Source: Antedon mediterranea (Eukaryota; Echinodermata; Crinoidea; Comatulida; Antedonidae). Taken from it: a stretch of 60,000 bases of DNA. The notes beneath the pieces are model-generated. The model did no database searches and was not told the origin of the DNA. It saw nothing but the letters and a program-made list of their open reading frames with translations. The translations under genes and the position numbers were made by a program. The stretch's first letter is position 1. Each line of letters begins with the position of its first letter. This document shows, one piece after another, positions 24,040-36,769 of this stretch. The stretch covers positions 790,288 through 850,287 of the forward strand of contig NC_092676.1 of the NCBI RefSeq assembly GCF_964355755.1. The letters run 5' to 3'.

Positions 24040-24390
24040 AAATTAGACCTACACCTATCGTGGTTTAAATTAGACCTACACCTATCGTGGTTTAAATTAG
24101 ACCTACACCTATCGTGGTTTAAATTAGACCTACACCTATCGTGGTTTAAATTAGACCTCCACCTATCGTGGTTTAAATTAGACCTACACCTATCGTGGTT
24201 TAAATTAGACCTACACCTATCGTGGTTTAAATTAGACCTACACCTATCGTGGTTTAAACTAGACCTACACCTATCGTGGTTTAAATTAGACCTACATCTA
24301 TCGTGGTTTAAATTAGACCTACACCTATCGTGGTTTAAATTAGACCTACACCTATCGTGCTTTAAATCAGACCTACACCTATCGTGGTTT
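24040..24390. repeat. 27-bp minisatellite, 13 copies
   Basis: Near-identical 27-bp units (AAATTAGACCTACACC, then TATCGTGGTTT) with a handful of substitutions. Because 27 is a multiple of three, one frame reads a nine-residue KLDLHLSWF repeat for 121 codons. It lacks a plausible gene context and most likely is not translated. Confidence 0.95.
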
Positions 24391-25307
24391 CATACATAAA
24401 GAATTAACATTCTATTTCACGATAAGTGTGATGATGTCTAGCCGTGAATAAAAAAGAAATCGAATATATGCATACTATCAGCAAGGATTCTAAATGTAAA
24501 ATTACTTTACACATTTAATCAATTTTAAAGATGAGGAGTTCTTAAAATACGAATAAGCATTGAATATCAAAATCACATTTACATTAAATTATATCGGATA
24601 GCAAGCAATTATACGGTACTTTAAAACATTAACTGGTTGAATATTTCTGTATGAATTTGTTATACAGAGAACCCCTCCTTCGGACACCTGTATTCAAAGG
24701 ACACTTCTTCAAAGAACGAAGGAAGATAGCCTCCCCTGGGGGACATCAAGTGGCATCTCATGATTTGAGGTTATGGTGTCTTAAAATATCAATGTTACCA
24801 ACTGTTAGGCCTATTATCTTTTTTCAGTGTAGGCCTCTTTTATACGTTCATTTCCATGTGATTTCATTGAAAACCGAAGAAATCCACAGCCTATTTCAAA
24901 ACCAATGACTATTTATCCATCTCGGATGAATACATGAATTTACAAACACTAAAAATTGATTTGTAGTTTTATTATTATTCTACACACACACTGTGAGTTA
25001 GGACATTTACATCCGCAAAGTGCAAAGCCTCGGGCCGGCATCTTATACCTTGAATACGAAATATTGATTTGTTATTTTGTTCATAAAATATGAATGAACT
25101 AATTACTTTCTATTATGATCGTATCGTGACTCTAGATTATAACTTGCTATTCATACGATCTGTCATCGTTTCTAAATCCGATAATTTTAATTTATATTCT
25201 TGTATTTGATAAGGAGAGAGACACAGTATGCAAGCTTATGATGCAAGTAGTCGTTACTTCGTAATATAAGAATTCCGCCATTAGAAAAACATGTGATAAC
25301 GACTTTG
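24391..25307. other. Intergenic, no gene seen
   Basis: A frame at 24651-24908 contains SPGGHQVAS, reminiscent of the receptors' Ig2, but neighbouring residues do not align (see rejected items). Confidence 0.45.
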
Positions 25308-25347
25308 AAAGCTCTGTCTACACTATCGAACTTTACGTGACAAAAAA

Positions 25348-26995
25348 GGGTCTGTTTCTGCTGCATAACGCAATTTAACCGGTTATTTTAAAATAGATTA
25401 AAAATAGATAACAATAACAAGACCGCGTTTCTGCTCAATTTGTGCTCCGAAATAACCGGTTAAATCTATGGGTGGTCGTCGAGCAAAACGTCATCATTAC
25501 CCAAAATGCAATACACTCAGACGGAAGTAGTAAGTTGGCTGTTTGTTTACATCGACGTCGTCAGTGCACACGTGTGTATATCGCCGAACATCTCAAACAT
25601 GTTAAAATAATAAAATGTTGTCTACAGGTCTACAAGTTTTGTTTTTTGTAAAGCCTACTTACTGATCGCTAATAAAATTAATTCTCATGGCGCCTTCAAT
25701 AACATGGGGAGGGTCGTGCAGCGCCCGATTGCCTAGGATAATTTTTACGCAATTTTTATCTAGCCTAAAATTCATCAACAAAGGCGATGATGATACGGCC
25801 CTTACCACGTGAACGACTGTTGTCTTTCGCGAGCGCGGTCCTACAAAAAACCAAACGGAAACAAAAACGAGACTTAGAATGTTGCAATACCTACCAAACG
25901 AGAGTAGATAATTGTTAATTAATTATGATTCATGAAACCCTAACTTTTATAGCAAAAATCGTCCGAATTTGTGTTAAAAACGACGAGTTTAGCCACAAAA
26001 ACTTAAATCAAACGAGAGTATCCAAGTCATAGAATATCGCACGCACATAGTGCCTTTAATAGAATAATGAGTATTAAACATTGTTTCGCATAATATTATG
26101 TACTAACATAAATAATAACACATTTCTATGCTTAATAAAATCATATTTAATATATTATCAAAGGCTCTCATAACCTTTGTTTTCGGTCGATGTGATGTTT
26201 TTCTAAAAAAAATTTATAAAACGATCAAATTAAGATTGTTCATTGTTCTCCTATTAAAGGCACTAAGGGCGTGCCATAAATACGCTCGTTTGGATTAAGT
26301 TTTTGTTGCTAAATTCATCGTTTATAACATAAATTCGGATGATTTTTGCTATAAAATTTGGGTTTTCATAATTAATTAACCATTATCTACTATCGTTTGG
26401 TAGGTATTTGCAACATTTTGAGTCCCTTTTGTTTCCGTTTTGGTGTTAATATAGGACCATCCATACCCTTCGCGAGCGTGTACTACTAACGCCTCAAATT
26501 GCTTAGCTTGGGTAGTCCCCGGAACTCCACCCCAAATTCCTCTTTTACTTTCGCAAAAATGCTCTTATTTATTATCTGTGATTCTTTTCTATTGCCTGCC
26601 ATTCTTCCCCGTACTTTCTCTCCCTCCACAACTGAATAACATATCTTGTGATTTCATTCATCCACATACATGTTCACTTCTTCGTTCGACTGTCAAAACC
26701 ACGAGGAAAACACACACCGTATGCGACGGTATCTGACCCGGGGTCACAACTGTCAATCAAATAACCGTTATTTCGTGTTGCAGCTAAGAATTGCTCAGCG
26801 ATAACCGGTTAAACGGCGTTCTAACACCGATTTAAATTGGTGTTTTTAACCGGTTATTTTGCGCTGCCTTTTAACCGGTTACCACAAATTTGTCCTGTTT
26901 CTGCTGCCAAGAAAATGGAGTTAATTTATTCACACCAATTTTAATTTATTCACACCGATTTTAACCGGTTATTTTTATGCAGCAGAAACAGGCCC
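25348..26995. mobile_element. Non-autonomous inverted-repeat transposon, 1648 bp
   Basis: Left end GGGTCTGTTTCTGCTGCATA is matched in inverse at the right end by TATGCAGCAGAAACAGGCCC, a 20-bp terminal repeat with one mismatch. Six copies of the palindrome AACCGGTT cluster near both ends, like subterminal transposase-binding sites. The target duplication is ambiguous because both flanks are A runs (AAAA fits). The largest frame, 25442-25651, has 69 codons and no transposase motif. Superfamily not assigned. Confidence 0.8.
25836..26468. mobile_element. Foldback element with 10-bp target duplication
   Basis: Two arms of about 210 bp (25836-26056 and 26251-26468) are imperfect reverse complements around a spacer of about 190 bp. 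Shared pieces include TACCTACCAAACGA, TTAATTAATTATGA and GTGCCTTTAATAG. TTCGCGAGCG flanks both sides (25826-25835, 26469-26478). The right tip has about 10 extra bases relative to the left. A 10-bp duplication and long arms would fit a MULE-like foldback; that assignment is inference. Confidence 0.75.
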
Positions 26996-27180
26996 AAAAG
27001 AATGTCACCATTATTATATGAACATGATGATCAAATCACTACCATATTTAAACATATCACTACCATATTTGGGCACACCACACTTTTTTTGTTCAAACTA
27101 GTTTGATAGTGTAGACAGAGCTTAATGCTTGCAGCCATTTTCCCTCTTTCAGTAGTACGTCAAGAATCTTTTTTTAAAAA

Positions 27181-27290
27181 AATTGGCCAATCACGACGCG
27201 ATTGATCACCAGGACTGTCGCTTGTGATTGGTCAAACACTTGCGTTGTGAATTTATGTCTCTGTATTACGTACAAATGGGAAACAAACTT
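27181..27290. mobile_element. MITE family B, copy 4
   Basis: TTGGCCAATCACGACGCG pairs with CGCTTGTGATTGGTCAA. The right outer arm ends CAAATGGGAAAC and the left outer arm is absent. It lies 58 bases from a family-A end. Confidence 0.7.
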
Positions 27291-29567
27291 AAATAATAGT
27301 AGCTTTTACGGAAATTATACAGACAATACATATAGTATATACGAGAGTGTTCTAGTAATAAAGAATCACAATTATGTATAAAATGTAGTTTAACATTATT
27401 GGCTTATACTCTTAAACACTGGGCAATTAACTATATTGGAGTTGTTGAAGATCGACTATACATTTGAAATTTAACTAGTTGTTGGTGTGGGTAGTATAGA
27501 TTTAAAGGAAACTCGACTAATAACTCGATTATTAAAGCTTTTAAAATTACAGATACCAATCATCAACCATGAACTTATGTAAAAAAGGGCAAACTTGTAG
27601 CTAACCATCATGTTGTCAAAGCTAAAACTGATACCGGTAACGTACATGAACTAGAACTACACAAGGACGAACATAATTAATACTTTCCTATGTCATCTGA
27701 TAATGTCACTTAACAGCCAGGTGGCTGTGAATCAACTTAAGTCTTTTAACACACTGATATTCTCAAAAGCATAAGCAAACTTAACTAACTTTCACTTAAG
27801 ACCGCTTTAAGGATAACAAACGACCTTGAGAATAAACTAACGTGCTAGTTAGACAGATGTCTAATAAAATGTTTTTATTATCTTCGTCGTAATTTTTCTG
27901 TTTTCTGCTGCTGTCAAATATCTATCGATTTTCTGTTTCTGCTGAGTCAAGTCTACATCGATTGCTACTTAAACGCACATTATTATTATTTTTTTGAAAT
28001 ATTACATATTTTGCAGAATATTCGTTCGATAGTAATCAAGCGAATATACATAATGTGTGTAGCGACGTCAGAGTCGTGTCTGCAATCGACAACGCGGTGT
28101 ATTCAGCGAAATATTAAATATTCCCCAGCAATTGCTTCATTCAAAGCTAAGATATAGATCTTATTTTTTTCACAAAACTATATTTCTTTTCCTGATTTTG
28201 TTTGTATTCAAGACAGTACCACAATGTAAAACAGGATTTCTTTTACGTGATTGTGTAATCGTGTATGTTGTTAAATAAATTTAATAAATAAATATCCCCA
28301 TACTCTTAAAATTCTCTTACAATCAATATTTCTCCTGTACATTGCATTACATTTTTCCCATAAAAATATTAATACACACCTATACTATATACTTTATTTA
28401 TTATACGAGGGCAATTTTAATGTCATTTATTTGTCCAAAAATGTTTGTAAAAATACAGGTAGGCCTACAGGAGAAAAAAACGAACAAACCCTAGAATAAA
28501 ATGGAGTAAAATTGTGCATTGTTGAAATCTAATAATATTGTAATAATTTAATTCAATTTTGTTTCAGACAAACTGTCCATATGAAACCTATACAATAAAA
28601 CAAGAAAGAAAGGAATACAAAGCATTATATATTTTACTTTTTTAGCTTATATTTTGTCTTTTCATTATTTATGTATTACTGTATTTGTTTTAATGAGAAT
28701 TTCAAACAAAGTTAATCAAAAAGTTATTTATGTACTGAATCAGCTGTTTGACGCGTCACGTGACACTTCTTAATTCAATGTTTTTGAGCTGCTTCATTAA
28801 TCGACATTGGCAATATTCCACATTGTTGTGTGCTGTCTCGTGGCGCATACTGGTACGCGACAAGCCCTAATATTGTTTGTCTAACTCTGTTACAAATAAT
28901 AAATTAAATGTCCGAATGAATGCGTGTAATTCATTATAATATCTTAGTCAGATCCCTTCTAAACGCAATAATCACATTTCAAATGCTGTTTTACATTTTA
29001 TCTCTCCTTTTAATTATCTTTCTCTCATATTATCGATTCATTTGAGGCTGATACATTTACAATCATAATAAAGCATTCAGGTACAATTATTATTCATAAT
29101 TAAAATTATATAAATACATTTTGTATTTTTTTGCAAACACAACAACATGAACAAAAGCAGGTGAAACGTAATCGAGAGGTATAATTACGTTCATCATTTA
29201 CGTTCACCTCTGTCAGAACAGTTCGTAAATTGGAGATTCATCAGAATAATTCTATTCATAATTAAAATAAAACATTAAAACCGAACCCCTTAGTGATATT
29301 AAACTACTTGATCTATAATCACTGGAATTAAAAAATAATCTATCTTTGGCCATCAAGTCAGGAAACCTGAGGGGACTTTGATTAATTGAAAAACATTTAA
29401 TTATACGAATATCCGAATATCTTGTTGCCTTTCAAAACGCTACAATTTTATTCATAGATTTATAACACAAAATAAACGTTTGCGATAAGCCTTGGCTATG
29501 CTAGGCCACAAAACACGTATGACTATCAAGTTTCGACGCGCATCGTTGAATAAACCTGTGTACAAAA
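27291..29567. other. Intergenic, no gene seen
   Basis: AT-rich, no frame above 60 codons with any character. An imperfect hairpin at 29159-29210 (AGGTGAA to TTCACCT) was noted without further support. Confidence 0.5.
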
Positions 29568-29755
29568 GACGTACTGATATTAGAGTTTGAACACCCGCGC
29601 GTCCTACGTAAAATAAACTTGTGACAACAGACGAATTATTATCAGAGTTTGAACGCGTGCGTGTCATACACGAAATAAACTTGTGAAGGCTACAAAAGAC
29701 GAATAATTATCAGAGTTTGAACGCGCGCGCGTATTGCTCACGAAAATAAAATTTC
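29568..29755. repeat. Diverged 62-68-bp tandem repeat, about 2.5 copies
   Basis: Copies begin at 29568, 29630 and 29698 (GACGTACT/GACGAATT/GACGAATA) and share TCAGAGTTTGAACGCG and AATAAACTTGTGA. Two minus-strand frames of 61-71 codons arise from it and are not credible genes. Confidence 0.75.
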
Positions 29756-30584
29756 CGACACTGACTTTTTGAAATTGACAATAAACGATCAGCGTTTCTT
29801 GTTTGAAAACTGTCATTATTTCTTGGCTTCCTTTTCTAAGTATAATCAAACGAGCATTGTTTCAAATTGGATTGTCTTCCTCCCTACAGACGTGATGCTT
29901 ATTGTATTGACAGCAGCCGTCGATCGCAGGGTAAGTTGTATCCGATACAAAAAAAAGAACAGCAAGTTAATTTTCCATTGAAATCAAGATCAAGACAAAA
30001 TTATTATAGGCCTATAAGTATTTTGATCAATATTCAATATTATGCAATATTTTAGATTCGATTAGGCCTAAACAAAAATCTGGTTTTTTTTTCAAGGAAT
30101 AAGATGGTCATATTTCTTTCACACGAAGATGCTCTATATCCATATTAATTAGGAGCCTAGGAAATTAAATTATGAAAACGCAGAGAAAGACGTACACGCG
30201 ATGATTATATCATGTTTGCGCATGGACGCGCATGCACATATTACGTTTTTATAATGCGCCTTGTTATGGAAGGTCTGTTATGAGTAAAAAGATAAATGAT
30301 ATTCTACTTAATATTTACTTCTATTGCATTTATTTTGTCACGTATGGAACTAAGCATATATATCATTGTAAACCAAGATGAATACGGGTTAATGACCTAC
30401 TATAGTAAATACTCTAAAACGGCAAATTACGTGACGTAATCATAGATGAAAGCTTTTACATATTTTAAGTAAAATATAATACGAACATTGCGTGCGTCAA
30501 ATATTCTGGCTATTACGTAATGTGACATGGTACTTGAACAGAACATATGTTATCAACTAAATGATTCTCGGTATACTGTATCTA
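29756..30584. other. Intergenic, no gene seen
   Basis: Overlapping + frames at 29769-29981 and 29867-30055 have no recognisable content. TAGGCCTA occurs at 30007 and 30064. Confidence 0.45.
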
Positions 30585-31451
30585 ATAGAGAGAAATGGCG
30601 AACCGACGTCTAAAATCCGAGTGGGTATAAAATCATAACAAACCGTTGAGGGCGGCACATTTCCTATGTTTATACACGTGAATCATGGCGTCGTCTAACC
30701 AATGTTGTTGCTGTATCGCTCATAATTCTTTTTTTATTTGTGTATTTAGTCATCCATCATTCACAATCATATTCCTAAAAATATCTCATATCTATCTGTA
30801 GGTCTACACAAGACTAGGCCTATAGTATTATAGTAGAATGGTCTTATCAAGTATTCATTACTGGCGGTAGCCCCCCGGCAGGAAGCATCACTAGCCACAT
30901 AACAAAATGGCAGTTGTCAAGCTGAAACTAAATGCTAGGCCTACGTGTCTACTAGAGATGCTCTATTTAGTCTTACTACCTAGCTAGGAGAGGCCTAGCA
31001 GCACCCTAGCTAAAGTAGTAGAAAGTAGTACAGTATGCAATAAAGAATTTCCAATATTATTATTATTATTATAATAACCGATAATCCGTGCTAGGCTCGC
31101 TCGAGTAGGCTTGCTCGAGTATGCCTACTCGAGGTCAACACAGCATCAGCGAAACTATCTAGGGCCTAGAGCTGGGTGGTACAGTATATAACAAAAACGC
31201 GTCTTAATTCAATCCAAATTGAAATAAAATATGTTAAGATTTGCCCATATAACATTAAAATTGTTAAGGGTGTTGCAAAAAAAAAAGATACTGCTATTAC
31301 GTGTGTTTTAAACGTTCTTTTCTAACTACCTTTTTAACTCAACCCATCGGAATTTCCCATACAAAAACATGTGGCGAAATGGTTTGTTTACAATCTATAC
31401 CCACTCGGTGAAATTTGAGTGACGTCATCGCGGTTCACCATTTCTCTCTAT
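30585..31451. mobile_element. Inverted-repeat element family C, about 867 bp
   Basis: The left end ATAGAGAGAAATGGCGAACC, then CGAGTGGGTATA, is mirrored at the right end (31392-31451): the reverse complement reads ATAGAGAGAAATGGTGAACC, then CGAGTGGGTATA. The AATCATAACAAACCG block next to the left repeat also occurs at 7594 and 32735. No clear target duplication and no coding frame. The interior has three CTCGAG sites at 31098-31136. Confidence 0.7.
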
Positions 31452-32365
31452 TGTATACATCAACATAGGTGAATCCCGTGTTACAGCATCACTGGAGCGT
31501 ACCATAACCTAACCTTCCATGATACAGGAACACATGTGATACACATAAGGTACTGTAATACGAAATTTGCCTATATTTACTTGAAATATTGTCCATAATT
31601 GAAGCATACTGACAACAAACTGTCTAACCCGAGAGCACACACAAAATTAACAATGTCCCGAACGGCGCCCCGTATCTAACATGAGAGCACACACAACAAA
31701 GGCACACTTGACAGTTCGCACAACCAGTGCTTCCTAGTAAATAACCTCGAGACAAATCTAATAATTGAGTCGTTTCTTTTGACCATTTCGACAGCTTAGA
31801 CATGACAAATTATCTTCAATATTAATGCAAGTTAAACAGAAAAGCCACGAAAGCCTTAAAATCATCCTAATACAGCGGTTAGGATAAAAGAGTTTGTGAA
31901 CTGTAAAAATCTGACCAAAAAAAATCTGACAGCTTTAAGCATGCAACGTAAAGTTAAACAAAAATACATTTATTTGACTGTAAATGAACACTGTCATTTC
32001 GTTTTGAAAACACGTTTTATTGCTGTACTTATGAATAAAGCAAAACGTTAAAAATAGACTGGTTTAAAGTAGAAATTAGCATTGGCGTCATTATTTCAGT
32101 GTTATTTTTGTGTTTGTGTTTAAGTATAGCTAAATGCCTACGGTGGAATAAATGACGTTTTACCAAAGCGTAAAATACCACGTATTTCAGTTGTTGTCTG
32201 CATCGATATTTTAACATTAACATAACAGTATTTAAATATAGCACCAACCCAAAATGTGCCCAAACTCACGCAGTTTGGGATAGGGCACCTTTAATGTGTT
32301 AGAACGAACATTTTTGGAGAATGTTTTATTTGGAACAATTTCTTTGAAACGACCGATATCATCTT
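31452..32365. other. Intergenic, no gene seen
   Basis: A minus-strand frame of 72 codons (32029-32247) has no recognisable domain. Confidence 0.45.
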
Positions 32366-32445
32366 AAGCTCTGTCTAAACAAACAAAATGTGATGTGCCC
32401 ATATATGGACATGATGATGTCATATCACTACCATATTTGGGCATG
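32366..32445. mobile_element. MITE family A, copy 6 (internally deleted, no right end)
   Basis: AAGCTCTGTCTAAACAAACA joins directly to ATGTGATGTGCCC, ATGATGATGTCATATCACTA and CCATATTTGGGCATG. Confidence 0.7.
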
Positions 32446-32724
32446 CGCAAGATAGATAACTGTTGCTAGGTGATATTCTACAACACTACATTCCCTGTAA
32501 TCCCATAGATGCCATTCGAGCGGACATTAGCAAAAACAATATGTTTTACTCTTCGGGTGATAATAATTAGTGTCTAAAATAATTTATTTTGTAATGATTA
32601 TTTAATAAAAAATATTATTAGTCTCAGTTTATGTCATAATATTGTGTTAAACCAGGACAAACGAAAGAAATTCGTTAATTGTACGTCTAGAGCCAGCATT
32701 ACATGAAAATATTATAATATATAG

Positions 32725-32770
32725 AAATGGGTATGGAATCATAACAAACCGCTTGAGGCGCTCTATCCCG
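32725..32770. mobile_element. Fragment related to element family C
   Basis: AATGGGTATGGAATCATAAC followed by AAACCGCTTGAGG matches the left subterminal region of the 867-bp element. Confidence 0.5.
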
Positions 32771-35700
32771 CGGTTCTTCAACAGTTCCCTCATATATGCC
32801 TAACGAATTTCTAGATACAGTATGTTCTTGATAAGCTAGGTTAAATATCCGCACAATAAAATTTGTTTTATTAATAAAACATTAATTAGGATCCTCTTAG
32901 GTCACACCTGAGGGAAAATGAGTTAGCTCTTAAATACAAATGAATAAGTAATGAAATGAATATTGAAATCCACAACTAATTTTATGACTCATTTAATGGT
33001 TAGTGGCTTACGTTTTGATATCTTTTATGATGACAATGAGTCGCAATGACCTCTAAAATGGCTCGTTCTCCGTCAAAATGTTGGTCACTGGAGGGCATGC
33101 CTTTTAATTCACACATTTTTGTAATTATCAATTTTTTAGAGAGAGCAAAATCAATTGCAAGACAAGTTTACTCAAAGCATCTGCACATTATATATAATCC
33201 CAGAAGCCTTTGCGATTAGGAAAAGTTGGGATTCGCGCGTAAAAGTGTCGGAATGGAATAACTCGTAGACGCGTGACGCGGAGAAATAATATCCTATAAG
33301 CCGTCGTTATCAGAGTGACGCAAAGGTGTGTATTCATTATGAGATGTATGCTAACATAGTCACAGCGACGAATCAAAAGTATAATTTAATTATACAGAGT
33401 CATGACTTTTACAGACTTTAGTATATAACATTCGAGGTTATTGCACTATGCGAGAAATAACAGATTTCAATACTCTCATACAATACAAGAGACACACGTA
33501 TGGGAATTATGTCTACAGGCCTTTGAAAGAAACCTATGAAAGACAAGTTCGCATATAGTCTATACTGTAGGATGACTTGATAATAGTCTATGTTCTAGAA
33601 CGAAATCAGTAAAAAGATAATACATAAATAATTATGTTGGCACATATGGCGTTTTATACGTATAATACATGAAAACAAAATCGAAACGCCAACAATAACA
33701 ACAGAACTTTAGAATTCAAGCCTGGGATAATAAGGCGGTAGGTGGCGAAATCAATCTCTTACAATATTTTATTTCATAAATAAATAGCATATGGTCGTCG
33801 ACGTCCTTCTATTGGTCCTGCCTCAATGTATACAATTTACAAGAGGGTAATATACGATTCACATGGTGTAGATAATCATTGTTGGTGATGCATCGCATCT
33901 TTGTAAAACAACAAAATATCAGAGCCATAATTATTATTATATAAAGAGTTACGACATTGGATTATAGTCACGTGATCAAAATGTGTCAAACTTGTCTCCA
34001 TTAATGCATGTAAAGTATAGGAGCAACAAAATACTTTCAACTTTTTCTTATATTTAAAAAAATGTAATTGCACATTTTACGGTAAAATATCGACGTGCAC
34101 AGCGTACAGAAGTACTTGCGCCAAAGAATATTTCGCGCGCGTGCGCTAGTACATTATAACGTTCTATTGATTGATTTTGGAACAAAACATCCCATAACTA
34201 CGTCCTATTAATAAAAATTATGTAATATTTTCAATTCATAATGCATGCTTTGATGACTAAATAAAATAATAATGTGTTGAGGATATATTTGTTAATATAC
34301 TGAAAAGGGTATGAACAATATTAAAATAATAAAGGCAAATTATTACAAATGAAATGATGAACGAGTCTCTGAATGTTAATAACGTTGGCGGCGCAGTTTG
34401 TGTAAAAAACACACAGAAAGCCATATACTGCATAAAAAGAGAGGTGAATTTGTGTGTTTTTTGTATTGGTTCATTCTTTGATGTATCCTAACTTCCATGT
34501 AGGCCCTAGCATTTATTTGTTTGTTATTATAACAAATATATATATATTTTAACAAATCAATACCATTAATAAAATTATTTACTAAAATAAAAACGGAATC
34601 CAAGCGTTATTTCATTGACAACAAAATCTAAAAATAATGCATGAACTAATAGGAAAACGCTATACAAAAAAGACGCGCGCGCCCTCAGCGTGCGAATTCT
34701 TTGACACAAAAATGGCTTCTAATTTTCAATGTCGTAACTCTTTATATATAATTATGGCTCTGCAAAATATAAACACATACCGCCCTCTACATACGTCATC
34801 GATTTATGATTCGTTGATTTGGAGCATCTTCGCTGTGTCACTATAGCGTCACAATTGCGGTTGAAATTAGTACATCTTTTCTAAATAGGAATGGCGAAAA
34901 AAATTAAGTGTTAAATAAGTAAATTAAAAACAATTTTGTGACCTGCATGTTCAGTATAACTGTCAACAACAAAAATCACCCACAAAACCACAACTCATTG
35001 ACTAGTTTGAGTGAAAGATTCGAATGTGTTACAAACTATAGGCCTACGGACATGACACCGCGCGACATTGGTTTAACCGCCTTTTTAAGGAATTTAAACA
35101 CCTTTAACCACCTTCCCGCTTGTGTTTGTACAAAACAAAGTAGTAGGTTATGGTACGATTGTCGATAAAAAATAAGCTGGCTAAACGCAATATGTGAGAT
35201 ACCTTATTTCGGAATTTTTATTCCAACGAATATTGCATTATACATCTGTCAACAAAAATAAATCGTTTAATAATTAACTGTAGACATTAGTAGGCCTAAT
35301 GGTAGTTGTCGAAAAAAAAGAAGCTAAACGCAATATATAAATTTAATTTTTCTAATGTATTATATTTGTGTATATTTTTTATCTTTCTTGGTTTTAATGT
35401 TAATTTTATGCATGTGTATATATTGTATGGTTATTATGTTTGATATATAGTATGTATATACAAATATATAAACTGAAAGACACACAAATTATGATTAATA
35501 AGTTAACAAACGTTTCATAACTAAACAACTTTTTTTATTAAATATGCAATATATTTTGCAATAGATAACATAACAAAAAATATGCAGAAAATAATGTAAG
35601 GTGGTAGTTAACCACAAAAAAAATATATATAATTGTTTTTCTCTTTCTTTATTAATTCTTTTATTTCGTAACAAAGATTTTTTTGTAATGCATTGTTTCA

Positions 35701-36018
35701 ACAAAAAATAAATAAATCACAAGATGATCCATTTTAAGTTTCACACCATGTATACTAGCATTCACAGCATAATTATTGTGGATATTAATATTATTTTTAG
35801 TTGGTTGGTGAAAGTTTGTTTACAAGCGTACCTCAGAGAGACCGTGCCAAGCAAACTTTCACTTTCACAAATCTAAGTAAAAGTCTAGCTAAGTTGGTCG
35901 TTGTTGGCAGATAATCAAATTGTAAATGTAGACTTTAAGGTTACAAATACATTAATACGTTTAATGATTTAACATCATGTTCATCTTCCTTGTGGTGACG
36001 CCTACAATACCGATAACG
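32771..36018. other. Intergenic, no gene seen
   Basis: Many frames of 60-76 codons, none with a recognisable product. A small stem (GAAAGTTTG / CAAACTTTC) lies at about 35808-35868. AT content is very high at 35320-35700. Confidence 0.45.
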
Positions 36019-36140
36019 TGTGGTTCCCACTAGAGACGCAACGCAAGGTAGTACGCGCAACGCAAGCGAGCTGACCATGACAAGCTCGAATAATTCGTCG
36101 CTCGTGATTAGTCAAATCACTTACGTTGCGTCATCGTTAA
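36019..36140. mobile_element. MITE family B, copy 5
   Basis: GTGGTTCCCACTAGAGACGC, then GAGCTGACCATGACAAGC, then CTCGTGATTAGTCAAATC and ACTTACGTTGCGTCATCG. It abuts the next copy head to tail. Confidence 0.75.
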
Positions 36141-36280
36141 GCGTGGTTCCCACTAGCGACGCAACACAAGAACGTAACGCAACGCAAGTGAATTAACCAA
36201 TCACAAGCGATGGCTTATTCGCTTGTCATTGCGTGCGTTGCGTTTACGTCCTTGCGTTACGTGCCTAGTGGGAACCAAGC
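36141..36280. mobile_element. MITE family B, copy 6 (most complete)
   Basis: Both outer ends are intact: GTGGTTCCCACTAGCGACGC on the left and CGTGCCTAGTGGGAACCA on the right, with the inner TTAACCAATCACAAGCG block. Best reference copy in the window for the outer inverted repeat. Confidence 0.85.
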
Positions 36281-36769
36281 TAGTGGCGATTGAAAACGCT
36301 TGATGAAAAGTTTGATTGCACAAATAAAACATGGTGGCGCACTTCACTCTTTTTCTATCGTGGTTCAGATAATGGTAAAATGGCTTCGACCCAACTGCAT
36401 GAAATGCGAATATTTTTTTTAATATCCCATTATTATGTAGAATAAGTGAGGTAATTCTATTTTGGTTTCCTTTTCTTTTTTGAAAGAAAGTAATCAACGA
36501 AGTAGAGGGTGTATTTTTTTTTCATATTAATTTTAGAGGCCAAGCTTAATTTAAAAGTACAGGATGATTCTATATTTTCATATATAATATACAGGGTTTG
36601 TTTCTATTTTTTCATAGTATAGAAATGTAGCCGTTTGTGTTGTATCGTCTGCAAATCATTCATTACAGAGATTAACACATCGGCAGTTTCTTTAGTCGTT
36701 TTCTTAGCAGCCGATTTTAAGTGTTTAGACAGTAAAATCGAAGTAAAATACACGACATCCATACGGTGC
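36281..36769. other. Intergenic, no gene seen
   Basis: Opposite-strand frames of 63-98 codons overlap each other here and in the adjoining MITE and repeat module; none resembles a gene. Confidence 0.45.

Larger units (their letters stand above)
25308..27123. mobile_element. MITE family A, copy 5, split by a 1.65-kb insertion
   Basis: Left part 25308-25347 (AAAGCTCTGTCTACACTATC to GTGACAAAAAA) and right part 26996-27123 (AAAAGAATGTCACC to GATAGTGTAGACAGAGCTT) make one complete element when 25348-26995 is removed. Intact copies such as that at 40319 support the join. Confidence 0.85.

Noticed and set aside
24040-24390. Repeat protein KLDLHLSWF
   Set aside because: A consequence of a 27-bp tandem repeat; no signal, domain or gene structure around it.
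24720-24790. SPGGHQVAS resembling the receptors' SRGGHPVAS in Ig2, possible Ig pseudogene
   Set aside because: The similarity covers about nine residues only; neither the preceding cysteine nor the following tryptophan region aligns, so chance is the better explanation.
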